Shown here piece after piece: positions 25,549-34,251 of a stretch of DNA of 64,000 nucleotides. The position numbers and the translations under genes were made by a program. Source of the DNA: an uncultured Pseudohongiella sp. (GTDB taxonomy: Bacteria; Pseudomonadota; Gammaproteobacteria; Pseudomonadales; Pseudohongiellaceae); contig CACAEJ010000002.1 in assembly GCA_902531515.1 (NCBI GenBank), positions 124,001-188,000 on the forward strand, read 5' to 3'. Below the pieces are notes generated by a model. The model was given only the letters and a program-made list of their open reading frames with translations, had not been told where the DNA came from and ran no database searches. Numbering within the stretch: the first letter of the stretch is position 1; each line of letters begins with the position of its first letter.

Positions 25549-25586
25549 AAAAAAGCCCAAAACCCTACAAGGGTTCTGGGCTTCCA
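25549..25586 (-). terminator. Rho-independent terminator for soxD
   Basis: A stem of GCCCA plus AACCCT (25555-25566) pairs with AGGGTT plus TGGGC (25570-25581), with one internal mismatch. On the minus strand it is followed by six T residues. It lies 24 bases past the soxD-like stop. Confidence 0.85.
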
Positions 25587-25609
25587 TGTTATCGCTATCT
25601 ATCCCTCAG

Positions 25610-26182
25610 CTAATAGGGGTATCCCTTCATCCGTGGCTCCTTTGGAAACCAGTCAGGTACTTGAGCCCAATTATCCCGATTAGGCATTTGAATGGTTGGT
25701 AAAGTATCTTGATCCACCACCATTTGGTCATCCGTGATGACACCGTTTAGATACAATAAATAGGCAGTAAGGGAATAAACTTCACTCGCCGACAGAGTTC
25801 CTTCCGCACCAAGCGGCATCCCGCGGTTAATATAGTCCCAAACAGTTGTCGCGAATGGTGAACGAATTGGCAAAATTCTGCCGTAATCCCAAGGATTATC
25901 AAGTACTCCTACATCTCTCTTTACGAGCCTTGGCGCTATTCCATCTGTTCCGTTAGTTCCGTGGCAGCCTGCACAGCCTTTCTCTAAGAAGAGCTGTGCA
26001 CCTAAATCGGCCGTGCCGTTTGCCTCAGGTAATTCTTCTCCTGTGGGCGAGATTGAGATGTCCCATGCGGTTATTTCAGCAGAAGTCGGTGTTCTGCCAA
26101 CACCGTACTTGGTTGGTGACTGCGCTTCAACTGTCAAGCCTGCTATAACAAAAAGTGGGATTGATAGCTTAAATAATCGCAT
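25610..26182 (-). CDS. soxD: SoxD-like monoheme cytochrome c, partner of sulfite dehydrogenase
   Basis: The product is 190 residues from the ATG at 26182; an in-frame ATG at 26197 would add five residues and overlap soxC by 29 bases. It has a signal peptide (LFKLSIPLFVIAGLTVEAQ) and one heme site, GCAGCHG. A SoxD-typical block follows (DNPWDYGRILPIRSPFATT, then VWDYINRGMPLGAEG), with the Met in RGMPLG the likely axial ligand, and a C-terminal VPDWFP motif. Classical SoxD has two hemes and about twice this length; only the first half is present. It would accept electrons from the molybdenum subunit encoded just upstream and pass them to the respiratory chain. The genes overlap by 14 bases, indicating translational coupling. 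Confidence 0.85.
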   Translation of the reverse strand: MRLFKLSIPLFVIAGLTVEAQSPTKYGVGRTPTSAEITAWDISISPTGEELPEANGTADLGAQLFLEKGCAGCHGTNGTDGIAPRLVKRDVGVLDNPWDYGRILPIRSPFATTVWDYINRGMPLGAEGTLSASEVYSLTAYLLYLNGVITDDQMVVDQDTLPTIQMPNRDNWAQVPDWFPKEPRMKGYPY

Positions 26183-27416
26183 TATGAACGCTGCCATCAG
26201 AATGAACTCTCCACGGTTGAATTGAATTATCTTGACCTCTAACTCGAAGTCGTTCGCCTTCTGGTGTGTTCCAGAATTCTTGGGCTTGCTGACGAGAGGG
26301 TTGTATCTGTCCTAACTCGTCAATGCATCGCGATTGCAACTCACATTCGGAGCCATCCCATTCCCAATCGAAAGCAAATAGAGTATGCGCGAACGGTTGA
26401 GGTTCTCCTCGAATCTCGGCGTCAAACCAAGTCTCACCGCCGTCTGTGGTGACCTCGACTCGAGCCACTTTGCCACCGCCGGACCACGCAAGGCCACTAA
26501 CTTGATAATAGCCTGTGCCGGGTAACTGCATGTCCCCAGAAGGATGCACAATTACTGACTTAGGACCAATCTGGTATCCAAGAGCAGCAGTAGCGGGATC
26601 CTGAGTCAAGTGTCCATAATCGTTGTAAGTCATGTAGTATCGGTCTACGACCTTAATGCGACGCAACCATTTAACGTTGAAAATTCCCTCAAATCCGGGA
26701 ACCAGCATGCGCAGAGGGAACCCTTGTTGCGGCCGAACAGGTTCACCGTTCATCGAATAGGCAAGCAGCGTGTCATCCATTGCTTTGGTCATTGGTATAG
26801 TAGATGCACCTTTAACACTTTCAACACCCTCTGCCACAATCCACTCGCCGCCATCTTTAACGCCTGCTTCCTCTAACAGGGTAGATAAAAGAACGCCAGT
26901 CCATTCAGCGTTGCTTGTCATACCATGTGTTTCTTGGACATTTTTCATTCTGCTATTGGCTCTATTGCCAGCGCATTCGACAAAATGCATGCGAGTCACT
27001 GATGGAAGTCGCTTTAGTTCCTCCATCGTGAAAACAAGTGGGTTGTCCACAAGTCCATGTATCATCAGCCGGTGCTTATCGGGGTCTATATCGGGTAAAT
27101 AGGATCCGCGGGTAGTGCCCATATAGAAAAGAGAAGATGGAGTAACGACACCATGTTGTTCTTGAAGTGGAGTTGCGATGTGAAAATCTAAGCCAAATGT
27201 GTCAGGTGAGTGTCTTCCGCCATGAGGAATTCGTTTAGATGTGACAAACCGCGATCTTGAGCCGTAGGCGACCATATCATCCGACCCTTGAATAAAGGTT
27301 TCCGGCCCAGCGAGCTGTCCAGAAGCAGATTGTGACGCTGCTCCTACAGCCGCCCCTCCCGCTAATGCGGCTCCTTGTTTTAAAAATTCTCTTCTATCGG
27401 TTTTCTTCGAGCTCAT
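26169..27416 (-). CDS. soxC: SoxC-like sulfite dehydrogenase, molybdopterin subunit
   Basis: The 415-residue product has a Tat signal (DRREFLKQGAALAGGAAVGA). The molybdopterin domain carries Cys148 in MHFVECAGNR as the Mo ligand, with RHHxG-type substrate-pocket residues reading PHGGRHSPDTFG. The Moco dimerisation domain includes VSGLAWSGGGKVARVEVTTDGG. Length equals typical SoxC. Together with the overlapping soxD-like gene it forms a periplasmic sulfite/sulfane dehydrogenase. No soxA, X, Y, Z or B is present in the window, so a free-standing sulfite oxidase role is more likely than the full thiosulfate pathway. It is a paralogue of the partial gene at the left edge. Confidence 0.88.
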   Translation of the reverse strand: MSSKKTDRREFLKQGAALAGGAAVGAASQSASGQLAGPETFIQGSDDMVAYGSRSRFVTSKRIPHGGRHSPDTFGLDFHIATPLQEQHGVVTPSSLFYMGTTRGSYLPDIDPDKHRLMIHGLVDNPLVFTMEELKRLPSVTRMHFVECAGNRANSRMKNVQETHGMTSNAEWTGVLLSTLLEEAGVKDGGEWIVAEGVESVKGASTIPMTKAMDDTLLAYSMNGEPVRPQQGFPLRMLVPGFEGIFNVKWLRRIKVVDRYYMTYNDYGHLTQDPATAALGYQIGPKSVIVHPSGDMQLPGTGYYQVSGLAWSGGGKVARVEVTTDGGETWFDAEIRGEPQPFAHTLFAFDWEWDGSECELQSRCIDELGQIQPSRQQAQEFWNTPEGERLRVRGQDNSIQPWRVHSDGSVHNAII

Positions 27417-27645
27417 AGGTGTCTCCTCCGTACCCTTAAAAAAAATATATTCACCAATTGCAAACTCATCTGCCCTTCATCCAACAGAGTATACGATGCC
27501 AAGAATCAAACAAAAAGCCCTAGTTCTGTGCAATTTTCGCAATAAATCGTGTCTAAATGTAGATAGCTTGAGTAAATCTAATAGAAGTTGGAGAAATGTG
27601 ATATTTTCGGTTAGATAAGAAGCCTCGAATTAGGAGATTTGGCTT

Positions 27646-28197
27646 ATGGAAACAATCGGTGTGGAAAACAGAAAAGGGCGAGGATTACTCTATATAAGTG
27701 GCATGCTCGGTACTTTGGGGTTATTTTTCGTTGGCTTCATGGTGTTTTCTAGTATTTGTCCGTGCGAGGTGACTCCCGGCGGGTTGTTATTTGGCGAGGT
27801 AATAGAGGAATCGATTTCAGATTGGAACCAAACAACGGCGAATCAAGAAAATCTGTGCCAGCTACAAATTTGGGCTGGAATTAGGCCGCATTCGATTAAC
27901 CTAAACTGCATGGCGACTCCTGAGGGAGAGCTATTTCTAAGCTGCTCTGTCTGTGATCGGAAATACTGGGCTGCTCGAGTGGGAAGAAACGAGAGGGCAG
28001 TGCTTAGACTGGGTGGATTTTTATATCCCGTATACATTAATAGGGAACAAGACCCGGAAGCCATGGATAGAGCTTTCAGGGCCCGTGTTGCAAAACTCCA
28101 GCACACTGATATCGAGACAATGGTTACACCAAGGCCACCACTAGACCAAGAGCGATTTGATCACTGGTGGACCTTTCGAGTTAACTCTAGGAGCTAA
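27646..28197 (+). CDS. Membrane-anchored split-barrel-like protein, unknown function (paralogue 1)
   Basis: The 183-residue product has one N-terminal transmembrane helix (residues about 13-36) followed by CPC, then a soluble domain facing the periplasm. Its block RKYWAARVGRNERAVLRLGGFLY, followed by AMDRAFRARVAKL, aligns with YWARRVREQGGDGWLRIGDSTY in the protein at 34252 and more loosely with WYRQALANPNVEVKLANADGY at 38108. Those are the marks of the deazaflavin/PNPOx-like split barrel (DUF385-type). It has an extra CSVC pair not shared by the paralogues. A good AGGAG precedes the ATG. I cannot assign a reaction. It is divergent from soxC across a 229-base intergenic region and convergent with the TAXI gene. 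Confidence 0.6.
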   Translation: METIGVENRKGRGLLYISGMLGTLGLFFVGFMVFSSICPCEVTPGGLLFGEVIEESISDWNQTTANQENLCQLQIWAGIRPHSINLNCMATPEGELFLSCSVCDRKYWAARVGRNERAVLRLGGFLYPVYINREQDPEAMDRAFRARVAKLQHTDIETMVTPRPPLDQERFDHWWTFRVNSRS

Positions 28198-28219
28198 TCT
28201 TGACCGGGAAACTCATTAA

Positions 28220-29239
28220 CTAGAGCAAGGCCTCTGGAATATTTAGTCCTTTTTCTTGGTAGAACCTTTGGGCTCCCTTATGCAATGGAATAGTCACCCC
28301 TCGCAGAGCTTGCTCAAAATCCATTGATCGGGTGGCCCCATGAATCTCCCTGAGTACAGCCAAATTTTCCCAAATTAATTTGGTGAATTCATAGACTATA
28401 TTTTCGGGGACATCATCTCTAGCTACCAGGACGTTTGAACTGGCCGCCGTTCTTACCGGTTTAGATTGCGAAGGATAGGTTTCAGCTGGCAAATCATAGA
28501 AATCCCATATGGGATATTCTGCATTTATGGCGTTTAATTCGTCCTGATTGATGGACAGCATGGTGAGTCGATCACCAAGCAAAGCATGCGCGCGCGTAAT
28601 AGCCGCCATAGGTGGTCCACCAGGCGCATTAAGCCCAACTATATTTCCATCTTGTAATGCATCAGCAGATGGCCCGTATCCTAAATAGGCGACCGATAAG
28701 TCTGTTTCATAATCGATACCGAGCTTGTCAAGAATATAGAAGCCGGTGATTTCTGCTCCTGAGTTTCTCATCCCAATTGAAATTCGCTCTCCATCGAGTT
28801 TTCCAATGTCCTCGAACGTCCCGTTCGTTACAAAATCAGATTGAAGGAGTAAATGTTCTACATTTGGCCACAGGGCTGTCACTGAGCGTATATGTCTCTG
28901 GGGGTTTAGAAATGGACCTTCGCCTTCGTATGCCCAGGTTGCAAAGATTGATAGCATCGTAGCGAATTGGGCTTGGTCATCCCGCAGAAGTTTCACATTT
29001 TCAAGAGATCCGGCCGAGCTTATGGCTGACAAAGAGAACTCAGAATCTAGATTTGCGGAGACTAAGGTTGCCAGCGCTACACCCACCGGGTAGTAGGTTG
29101 CGCTAGTGGTTCCTGTTGTTAAGACATATGTTCGGTTTGAGAGACTTGGTTCCCCACAACTTGTGAGAACGCATAAGAGTCCAATAATAAAAAGTTTAAT
29201 CTGCGAATTTCCTAATAATTTTGTATTACTTGAAATCAA
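28220..29239 (-). CDS. TAXI-type TRAP solute-binding lipoprotein (orphan)
   Basis: The 339-residue product has a lipoprotein leader with lipobox LTSC (residues about 25-28), then TYVLTTGTTSATYYPVGVALA, the TAXI-family N-terminal motif. Conserved blocks SSAGSLENVKLLRDDQAQFA, GMRNSGAEITGFYILDKLGI and the C-terminal ENLAVLREIHGATRSMDFEQAL follow. Such proteins bind small organic anions in the periplasm for a TRAP permease, but no permease gene is adjacent. It is closely related to the TAXI protein at 53659, which does have one. It is divergent from a LysR gene, with a dyad-symmetric T-N11-A site 40 bases upstream of the start, so control by that regulator is likely. Confidence 0.85.
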   Translation of the reverse strand: MISSNTKLLGNSQIKLFIIGLLCVLTSCGEPSLSNRTYVLTTGTTSATYYPVGVALATLVSANLDSEFSLSAISSAGSLENVKLLRDDQAQFATMLSIFATWAYEGEGPFLNPQRHIRSVTALWPNVEHLLLQSDFVTNGTFEDIGKLDGERISIGMRNSGAEITGFYILDKLGIDYETDLSVAYLGYGPSADALQDGNIVGLNAPGGPPMAAITRAHALLGDRLTMLSINQDELNAINAEYPIWDFYDLPAETYPSQSKPVRTAASSNVLVARDDVPENIVYEFTKLIWENLAVLREIHGATRSMDFEQALRGVTIPLHKGAQRFYQEKGLNIPEALL

Positions 29240-29260
29240 CCTTTTAGCCTCATAACGACA

Positions 29261-29291
29261 TGGGATTGCTGTGTCCCATTGATTTAATCAA
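29261..29291. promoter_or_regulatory. Candidate LysR operator in the divergent lysR/TAXI intergenic region
   Basis: A perfect dyad TTGATT-T-AATCAA (29279-29291) has the T-N11-A geometry of LysR-type binding sites. Immediately left of it is a second inverted repeat, TGGGA-N8-TCCCA (29261-29278). Both lie 22-52 bases from the TAXI start codon, between two divergent genes, the usual place for LysR autoregulation and target control. This is read from sequence only. Confidence 0.5.
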
Positions 29292-29496
29292 GCTGTAATC
29301 TGGGTTTGATAATCTAGTCCTAGGCTAACATTTTGAGGGCAATTAATGCGAAACAAAATCTCACTAATGTTGTTACCAGAAACTCTTTAAAACTGGAATG
29401 AGAATTGCAGACTTTTGATAGTTCGTTTAGGCCGCGCGCTTTTTATTGCTTCGCAGCAATCAATCAAATAATAATTTCTAGAGGAGTTTTAGACTT

Positions 29497-30384
29497 GTGA
29501 GGAGCAATATACGTGGATTGCAGGCATTCTGCGCGGCAGCACAACATTTGAGCTTCAAAGCGGCCGCTAATGACCTCTGCCTAACACCTAGCGCTGTTAG
29601 CCACCAGATATCGGAACTGGAGGAACATCTTGGTGCACAGCTTTTCAAAAGAAGCACCCGGTCAATTGCACTTACGGTTGAAGGAGCTACCCTCTATCAG
29701 GAGATATCTCCTTCTTTGAAGGCTATAGAGGACGCTACTAATAAGATTCGCAAAACTGAAACACGGCATTCCCTTCTGGTCCAAATGCCAGAATTTTTTA
29801 CAAGTGAATTACTGATGCCGCATATCGCTGAGTTTACCTCCGCGCACAAAGATATAGATTTGAATATAGAGGGTTTAGGAGTTGAGGAAGAACTGAATTC
29901 CGATGCGGATATTACAGTCGTTCTAACTCGGAAGACCCCTAATGCGAGAAAAGTAGCACGACTCTTTCCCATTCGATACGTCCCTGTATGCAGTAAAGAG
30001 CGGATTAGCCACTTTGACATTGAGGATGAAACTGCACTCGGATTCCTTAATAAATCGACTTTATTACTGCACAAGGCTAGACCTCATGCCTGGAAATACT
30101 GGGCTGAAAACGCCGGTCTTTCCGAACTCAAACCTGAAAAAATAATCTATGTAGACAGTATGTTTGCCTTAGCCAGAGCGGCGGAGCAGGGAGTAGGTAT
30201 TGCTCTTATTCCCTTACCTGTCAGTAAAGAGTGGTTGGATACTGGTTCACTAATACCCTTACATCAAAAGCACTTGGTGACAGAGGATTTCTACTGGATC
30301 TTAATAAACGGTAACAGTAGTAAGCGAAAGTCTGCCCTTCTGTTTTTTCAGTGGATGTTGGAAAAATTCCAAAAGTACAGGTGA
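29497..30384 (+). CDS. LysR-family transcriptional regulator (GcvA-like)
   Basis: The 295-residue product begins at GTG (GAGGAG 10 bases upstream) with a winged helix-turn-helix: LQAFCAAAQHLSFKAAANDL, then CLTPSAVSHQISELEEHLG and LFKRSTRSIALTVEG. The effector domain ends with the GcvA-like segment VDSMFALARAAEQGVGIALIPLP. It is a cytoplasmic DNA-binding protein that probably senses a small ligand and controls the divergent TAXI gene and itself. LysR genes next to a single divergent target usually regulate that target; the ligand may be what the TAXI protein carries, but this is inference. Confidence 0.9.
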   Translation: MRSNIRGLQAFCAAAQHLSFKAAANDLCLTPSAVSHQISELEEHLGAQLFKRSTRSIALTVEGATLYQEISPSLKAIEDATNKIRKTETRHSLLVQMPEFFTSELLMPHIAEFTSAHKDIDLNIEGLGVEEELNSDADITVVLTRKTPNARKVARLFPIRYVPVCSKERISHFDIEDETALGFLNKSTLLLHKARPHAWKYWAENAGLSELKPEKIIYVDSMFALARAAEQGVGIALIPLPVSKEWLDTGSLIPLHQKHLVTEDFYWILINGNSSKRKSALLFFQWMLEKFQKYR

Positions 30385-30536
30385 GTAAATCTCATCCAAC
30401 GGTTAAATATTGATACTTTGTACTCTGACGAGTGAATGTTTAGGGTATCCCTCAAGTTAATAACTTAACTAATTAATTCCCGACCTTGGGACTAGCTGAA
30501 TTTTAATTTTTATTATCCATTTACTGGGGGTGAAGA

Positions 30537-31028
30537 ATGACATTGATAAGAAATGGTTTGATGGCTTTGGTAGTAAGTTTTGGTGCAACGTTCTCTGCAC
30601 TGTCGTTGGCAAATGAAGAGTACCGTTTAACCGCTTTCGCAGATGTACTCGGATATGCCCAAATAAAGTCTAAAGATATTGCGTCAGCTAAGGAGTTTGT
30701 GAGTGTTCGAAGCGAGAAAAAACTAGACTTCCTTGAGTTGAACAACCTTTGTGTATTAGGTGTCTTAATAGAAGATTTTAATGCAGCCATTGACGCCTGC
30801 AAGGTAGCGATAGAGAAGTCAGGGAAAAGCAGGGAAATTGGATTTTCGAGTAAGAAAAAGGCCTTAGCATCTATCCATTCAAATCTCGCCGTTGCCAAAG
30901 CGCTTAGTGGTGATTTAGAAGGAGCCCAATATGAGTTACAAATGGCACTATCTTTAAATTCTCGCGATACAAATGCCATTCTAAATCTGGCGTGGTTAGA
31001 AACTTCGAATATAGTCGCCGGTTTGTAA
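30537..31028 (+). CDS. Small exported TPR-like protein
   Basis: The 163-residue product has a signal peptide (GLMALVVSFGATFSALSLA-NE). Two or three TPR-like helical hairpins follow: ELNNLCVLGVLIEDFNAAIDACKVAIEKS near 65-93, then ASIHSNLAVAKALSGDLEGAQYELQMALSL near 121-150. The spacing of Leu, Ala and Gly fits TPR. I recognise no catalytic residues and no named homologue. GGGGTG precedes the ATG at ideal spacing, and a strong terminator follows the stop. It stands alone, with the regulator 152 bases upstream. Confidence 0.65.
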   Translation: MTLIRNGLMALVVSFGATFSALSLANEEYRLTAFADVLGYAQIKSKDIASAKEFVSVRSEKKLDFLELNNLCVLGVLIEDFNAAIDACKVAIEKSGKSREIGFSSKKKALASIHSNLAVAKALSGDLEGAQYELQMALSLNSRDTNAILNLAWLETSNIVAGL

Positions 31029-31049
31029 AAATCTATTTTTCCTAGGGCA

Positions 31050-31090
31050 TGAGAGGTAATTTTTTGAGGTTGATGAAAAATTACCTCTCA
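31050..31090. terminator. Bidirectional terminator between convergent genes
   Basis: A perfect stem of GAGAGGTAATTTTT (31051-31064) and its complement AAAAATTACCTCTC (31076-31089) with an 11-base loop lies between the stops at 31028 (+) and 31109 (-). The AT-rich base of the arms leaves T-runs on both strands. Confidence 0.85.
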
Positions 31091-31108
31091 GTGCACTGCG
31101 GAGTCATC

Positions 31109-31555
31109 TTAGGCTTTTTTTCGCAGTGACTTATCCAGATGGTCCGAGAATGCTTTACGATCGCGCAGGTCAAAAGGGGGTGGGCCACCTGTAATCTCTC
31201 CGGTAGACCGTAAGCTTTCTAGAAAATCCCTGGTACGCAACCGTTCGCCGATAGTACTTTCTTTGAATAACTCACCTCGCGGGCTCAACGCTATACCCTT
31301 TTTTTTTAAAACTTCGGCAGCTAGCGGAATGTCACCAGTAATGACTATATCATCAACATTCATGCGCCGAAGAATCTCGTCATCAGCTTCGTCAAAACCG
31401 CTTCGAACTTGTATAGAATTAATAAAAGCAGACGGTGGAACGTTAAGAGCCTGATTTGCGATAAGTGTTAGCTCTAATTGTTCCCGCTGAGCGGCCCGAA
31501 AAAGAATTTCTTTGATTACTTTAGGACACGCATCTGCGTCCACCCAAATTTTCAC
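31109..31555 (-). CDS. yaiI: YaiI/YqxD family (DUF188) protein
   Basis: The 148-residue product starts with the family hallmark [22 protein letters not shown]. It then has [14 protein letters not shown], the acidic [18 protein letters not shown]-like block and [19 protein letters not shown] at the C-terminus. The fold is PIN-like, with conserved aspartates suggesting a metal-dependent nuclease site, but no biochemical role is established. Size is normal. It lies 27 bases downstream of nothing on its own strand except the serine hydrolase stop-start gap at 31583, so it could be read from that transcript. Confidence 0.9.
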   Translation of the reverse strand: MKIWVDADACPKVIKEILFRAAQREQLELTLIANQALNVPPSAFINSIQVRSGFDEADDEILRRMNVDDIVITGDIPLAAEVLKKKGIALSPRGELFKESTIGERLRTRDFLESLRSTGEITGGPPPFDLRDRKAFSDHLDKSLRKKA

Positions 31556-31582
31556 CTGTGACCCTTTTATTCAGCCTTACGT

Positions 31583-32887
31583 TTAATCGATAAGAGCTCC
31601 GTATATAAGCGCATTGAGCTCTCCCCTCAGTCGTCCAGTTCCAGGTACACCACGATGTTGCGTCATTGCAACTACCACGATTTCCTCTGACGGATCGATC
31701 CAGAACATTGTGGCTGCGGCTCCAGACCAGTAAAAGGTTCCCTTCGAAGCAACATACTGAACTCCGACTGCTGTTGTATCCTCGATTGTTGCAAAACCTA
31801 GTCCAAACCCGAGCCCGGGACTGAAAGTTTGATTCTGTTGTTCAGTAAGGTGATTTTGACTCATATAGTTAACAGTCTTGGGCCCTATAATCCGTTGACC
31901 ATTAAATTCCCCACCATTCAAGATTGCCTGAGCAAAGCGCCAATAATCGCCAGCGGTTGACACGAGTCCTAGACTCCCACCCTTGAATTCATGGTCGATC
32001 GTATAATTGTTTAGGAGCCAGTCCTCAACCAGAACACCGCCGTCAGGGCTGCCATATTCTTCGTTAATCGGAACTAGGTCACCGTCTTTTAGCCAGTGAA
32101 CCGGGGCCAGTCGATTCGCATTATCAGCGTTCACCACATAACCAGTCTCATTCATACCCAGTGGGCTAAATATCTTCTCTTGCAAATACTCATCGGCGGG
32201 TATGCCCGAAATGATTTCGACTAAGCGGAGTGCGACATCTGGCCCGACACTGTAGCGGTAGGCAGAGCCAGGCTGGTTCATTAAGGGCAGATCGGCCAGA
32301 GCTTCCATCATCTCTTCCAAGGAAGTCTCGGGTCTAAAAATTCCAGAATCTAGAAATGCCTCATCGTACTCGCGAGTACCGAGTCCATGCGAAAAACCTG
32401 CTGTGTGTCGCAAGATATCTTGCACCGTTGGCTCCCTCTCCATCTCCTCTGTCCTAGTTATGGGCCCGTTTGGGTTTCTCAGTACACTTAAATTTTCAAA
32501 TTCTGGAATAAACCGGGAAAGCGGATCCGTGAGCTGAAAATGCCCATCCTGATAAAGCATCATCAGGGCAGTTGACGCTATGGGTTTTGTCATCGAAAAG
32601 ATTCGAAAAAGAGTATCAGTTTCCATGGGTATATTCTGGACTACGTCTTGGTATCCTACAGCACTCAAATGGGCGATTTTGCCTTTGCGAGACACGAGGG
32701 TAACTATTCCAGCGATTTCCCCCCTGTCCACTCGACCTTGGAAATGGGTTTCGATTTTAGCGAGTTGATCCGATGAAAAACCAACTTCCTCTGGATCTAC
32801 CAACGGTAAATTGTCCGCTGCGAAAGCCGAGCATAGCCAGGTGGAGCAGCTCGTGATTAATAACAGTTGTAATAATTGTTTTTGCAT
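31583..32887 (-). CDS. Exported beta-lactamase-fold serine hydrolase (class C/esterase type)
   Basis: The preferred start is the ATG at 32887 (AAGGA upstream), giving 434 residues with a signal peptide (LLQLLLITSCSTWLCSAFA). The frame is open to 32929 but would add 14 charged residues before the leader. The active-site SMTKP supplies the SxxK pair, YRYSVG the Tyr-x-Ser element and a Gly-rich YWSGAAATMFWIDP segment the third box region. DPEEVGFSSDQLAKIETHFQ is the typical N-terminus of environmental esterase-like members. It is co-oriented with, and 22 bases after, the DLQGxW-family gene at 32910, so the two share an operon. Antibiotic hydrolysis is not implied. Confidence 0.85.
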   Translation of the reverse strand: MQKQLLQLLLITSCSTWLCSAFAADNLPLVDPEEVGFSSDQLAKIETHFQGRVDRGEIAGIVTLVSRKGKIAHLSAVGYQDVVQNIPMETDTLFRIFSMTKPIASTALMMLYQDGHFQLTDPLSRFIPEFENLSVLRNPNGPITRTEEMEREPTVQDILRHTAGFSHGLGTREYDEAFLDSGIFRPETSLEEMMEALADLPLMNQPGSAYRYSVGPDVALRLVEIISGIPADEYLQEKIFSPLGMNETGYVVNADNANRLAPVHWLKDGDLVPINEEYGSPDGGVLVEDWLLNNYTIDHEFKGGSLGLVSTAGDYWRFAQAILNGGEFNGQRIIGPKTVNYMSQNHLTEQQNQTFSPGLGFGLGFATIEDTTAVGVQYVASKGTFYWSGAAATMFWIDPSEEIVVVAMTQHRGVPGTGRLRGELNALIYGALID

Positions 32888-32909
32888 GATGATTCCTTTT
32901 TGATCGAAT

Positions 32910-33986
32910 TTATTGTGATTCTCGTTCAAGTTGCCTAGCTCCAGTCAGGATACCTAGCAAACCATAGTTGCCTTCATGACAAGCGTACTCATAAATAGGT
33001 TCATTTGAAGCTGCAAAAATCATTTCACCACTCCAATTCTCTGTATAGTAGACCGGGTCCTCAACTTCAAATTCATAAAGCATCTCGAACTGTGAAACGC
33101 GGGTGAATCTTTCTATGATTCGGGCGCTTTCGGAAAGTGCAGCAACGTAGTGGCGTTCGGCATGGAGCGGGTGTAACCCCACCGTTTCTACAACGAGGGT
33201 CTGGCCATCCCAGCGACCTATTGAGTCACCAAACCAGGGCTTTATGTCTTTTCGTCTATGTTGGGTTGTTATTGGAATTATTCTTACATCATGTGCCATC
33301 TCTATGTGCAGAACAACGTATTCATCTGTTTGAACAATTTGATATAGATTGTTGTACCTCACATTGGTTATCGGTGGCCCGCCCGTGCTGCCCATGCCGA
33401 TTAAACATCTCTCACCGAGCGCTCTGCTCTCAGGTCCATCAGTGCCCATTGTCACTTGATCAGATAAAACTCCAGAATACTTTGCTCGATTCTCACGACG
33501 TAGCTCAAGCCCCTCGTCGGAATATGGAATAAGACCATTTTCTGGACGTGTGACCATTGAGGTCCGATACTCCCCATTTATCAGAGCAAAACGGGATCCC
33601 GGGGCTACCCAAAAAGCATTATAGCCACGCCCTAGAGATAAGTCGGCTCCATCGGGAAGCTTTTTCCATACCTGGTTATCGTCAGTGTCTTGTCTGACTA
33701 CTTGTGGATGATTTCGGGTTATCTCATCTATCTTGTCGTATGGAATCAAAAGCCCAAACTCGGTATAGGCAGGGTCGCGTTCCATTTTTGTTAGAGAAGC
33801 ATTGGACCAGAAGCCTTGCAGATCTGGCCTGCCGAATTGTGTCAGTGAAATTTCGTTCTGACTCATGGCGATCGAACAATAAAGACTAGCCGCCGACAAG
33901 CAGACGATTTGCATAAGTAGAATTGTCAGGTATTTAACCATATGAGTGTTGAATATCCGAGTGAGGTAACTTTTAGGAGTGTACAA
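32910..33986 (-). CDS. Exported DLQGxW-family protein, unknown function (paralogue 1)
   Basis: The 358-residue product has a leader (LTILLMQIVCLSAASLYCSIAMSQ). Its domain shares many blocks with the protein at 38573: GRPDLQGFWSN, GERCLIG, YNNLYQIVQTDEYVVLHIEM-A-HDVR, GDSIGRWDGQTLVVET, IERFTR and the C-terminal YEYACHEGNYGLLGIL. The invariant His, Arg, Glu and Cys residues suggest an active or metal site, but I know no characterised member. Genes of this type are abundant in marine Gammaproteobacteria and soil Acidobacteria and are labelled hypothetical. The ATG at 33986 encodes a long basic segment; the Met at residue 16 (MVKYLTILL, near 33941) may be the true start. Confidence 0.65.
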   Translation of the reverse strand: MYTPKSYLTRIFNTHMVKYLTILLMQIVCLSAASLYCSIAMSQNEISLTQFGRPDLQGFWSNASLTKMERDPAYTEFGLLIPYDKIDEITRNHPQVVRQDTDDNQVWKKLPDGADLSLGRGYNAFWVAPGSRFALINGEYRTSMVTRPENGLIPYSDEGLELRRENRAKYSGVLSDQVTMGTDGPESRALGERCLIGMGSTGGPPITNVRYNNLYQIVQTDEYVVLHIEMAHDVRIIPITTQHRRKDIKPWFGDSIGRWDGQTLVVETVGLHPLHAERHYVAALSESARIIERFTRVSQFEMLYEFEVEDPVYYTENWSGEMIFAASNEPIYEYACHEGNYGLLGILTGARQLERESQ

Positions 33987-34251
33987 AATAAATTCAAAAA
34001 AAAAAATGACCTAGACAGACATCTTCGATTCAAAACACTCACTTTCAAAATTGCCCCTTACCGTTCGGTAGCCTAAAGGAAAGTTGGCAATTTTCTGCGA
34101 AAACACTCTATTTTCTGTAAACATTAGTATATGCTCTCACCGACTAATTATTTAGTAATCTTGAGCTGGAGTATACCCGTGAGTTTGAGTCTACAAAGAT
34201 TTCAACCATCGAGGTTCGCAAGCTTTAGGATTACGGAAAAGGAGATAATTT

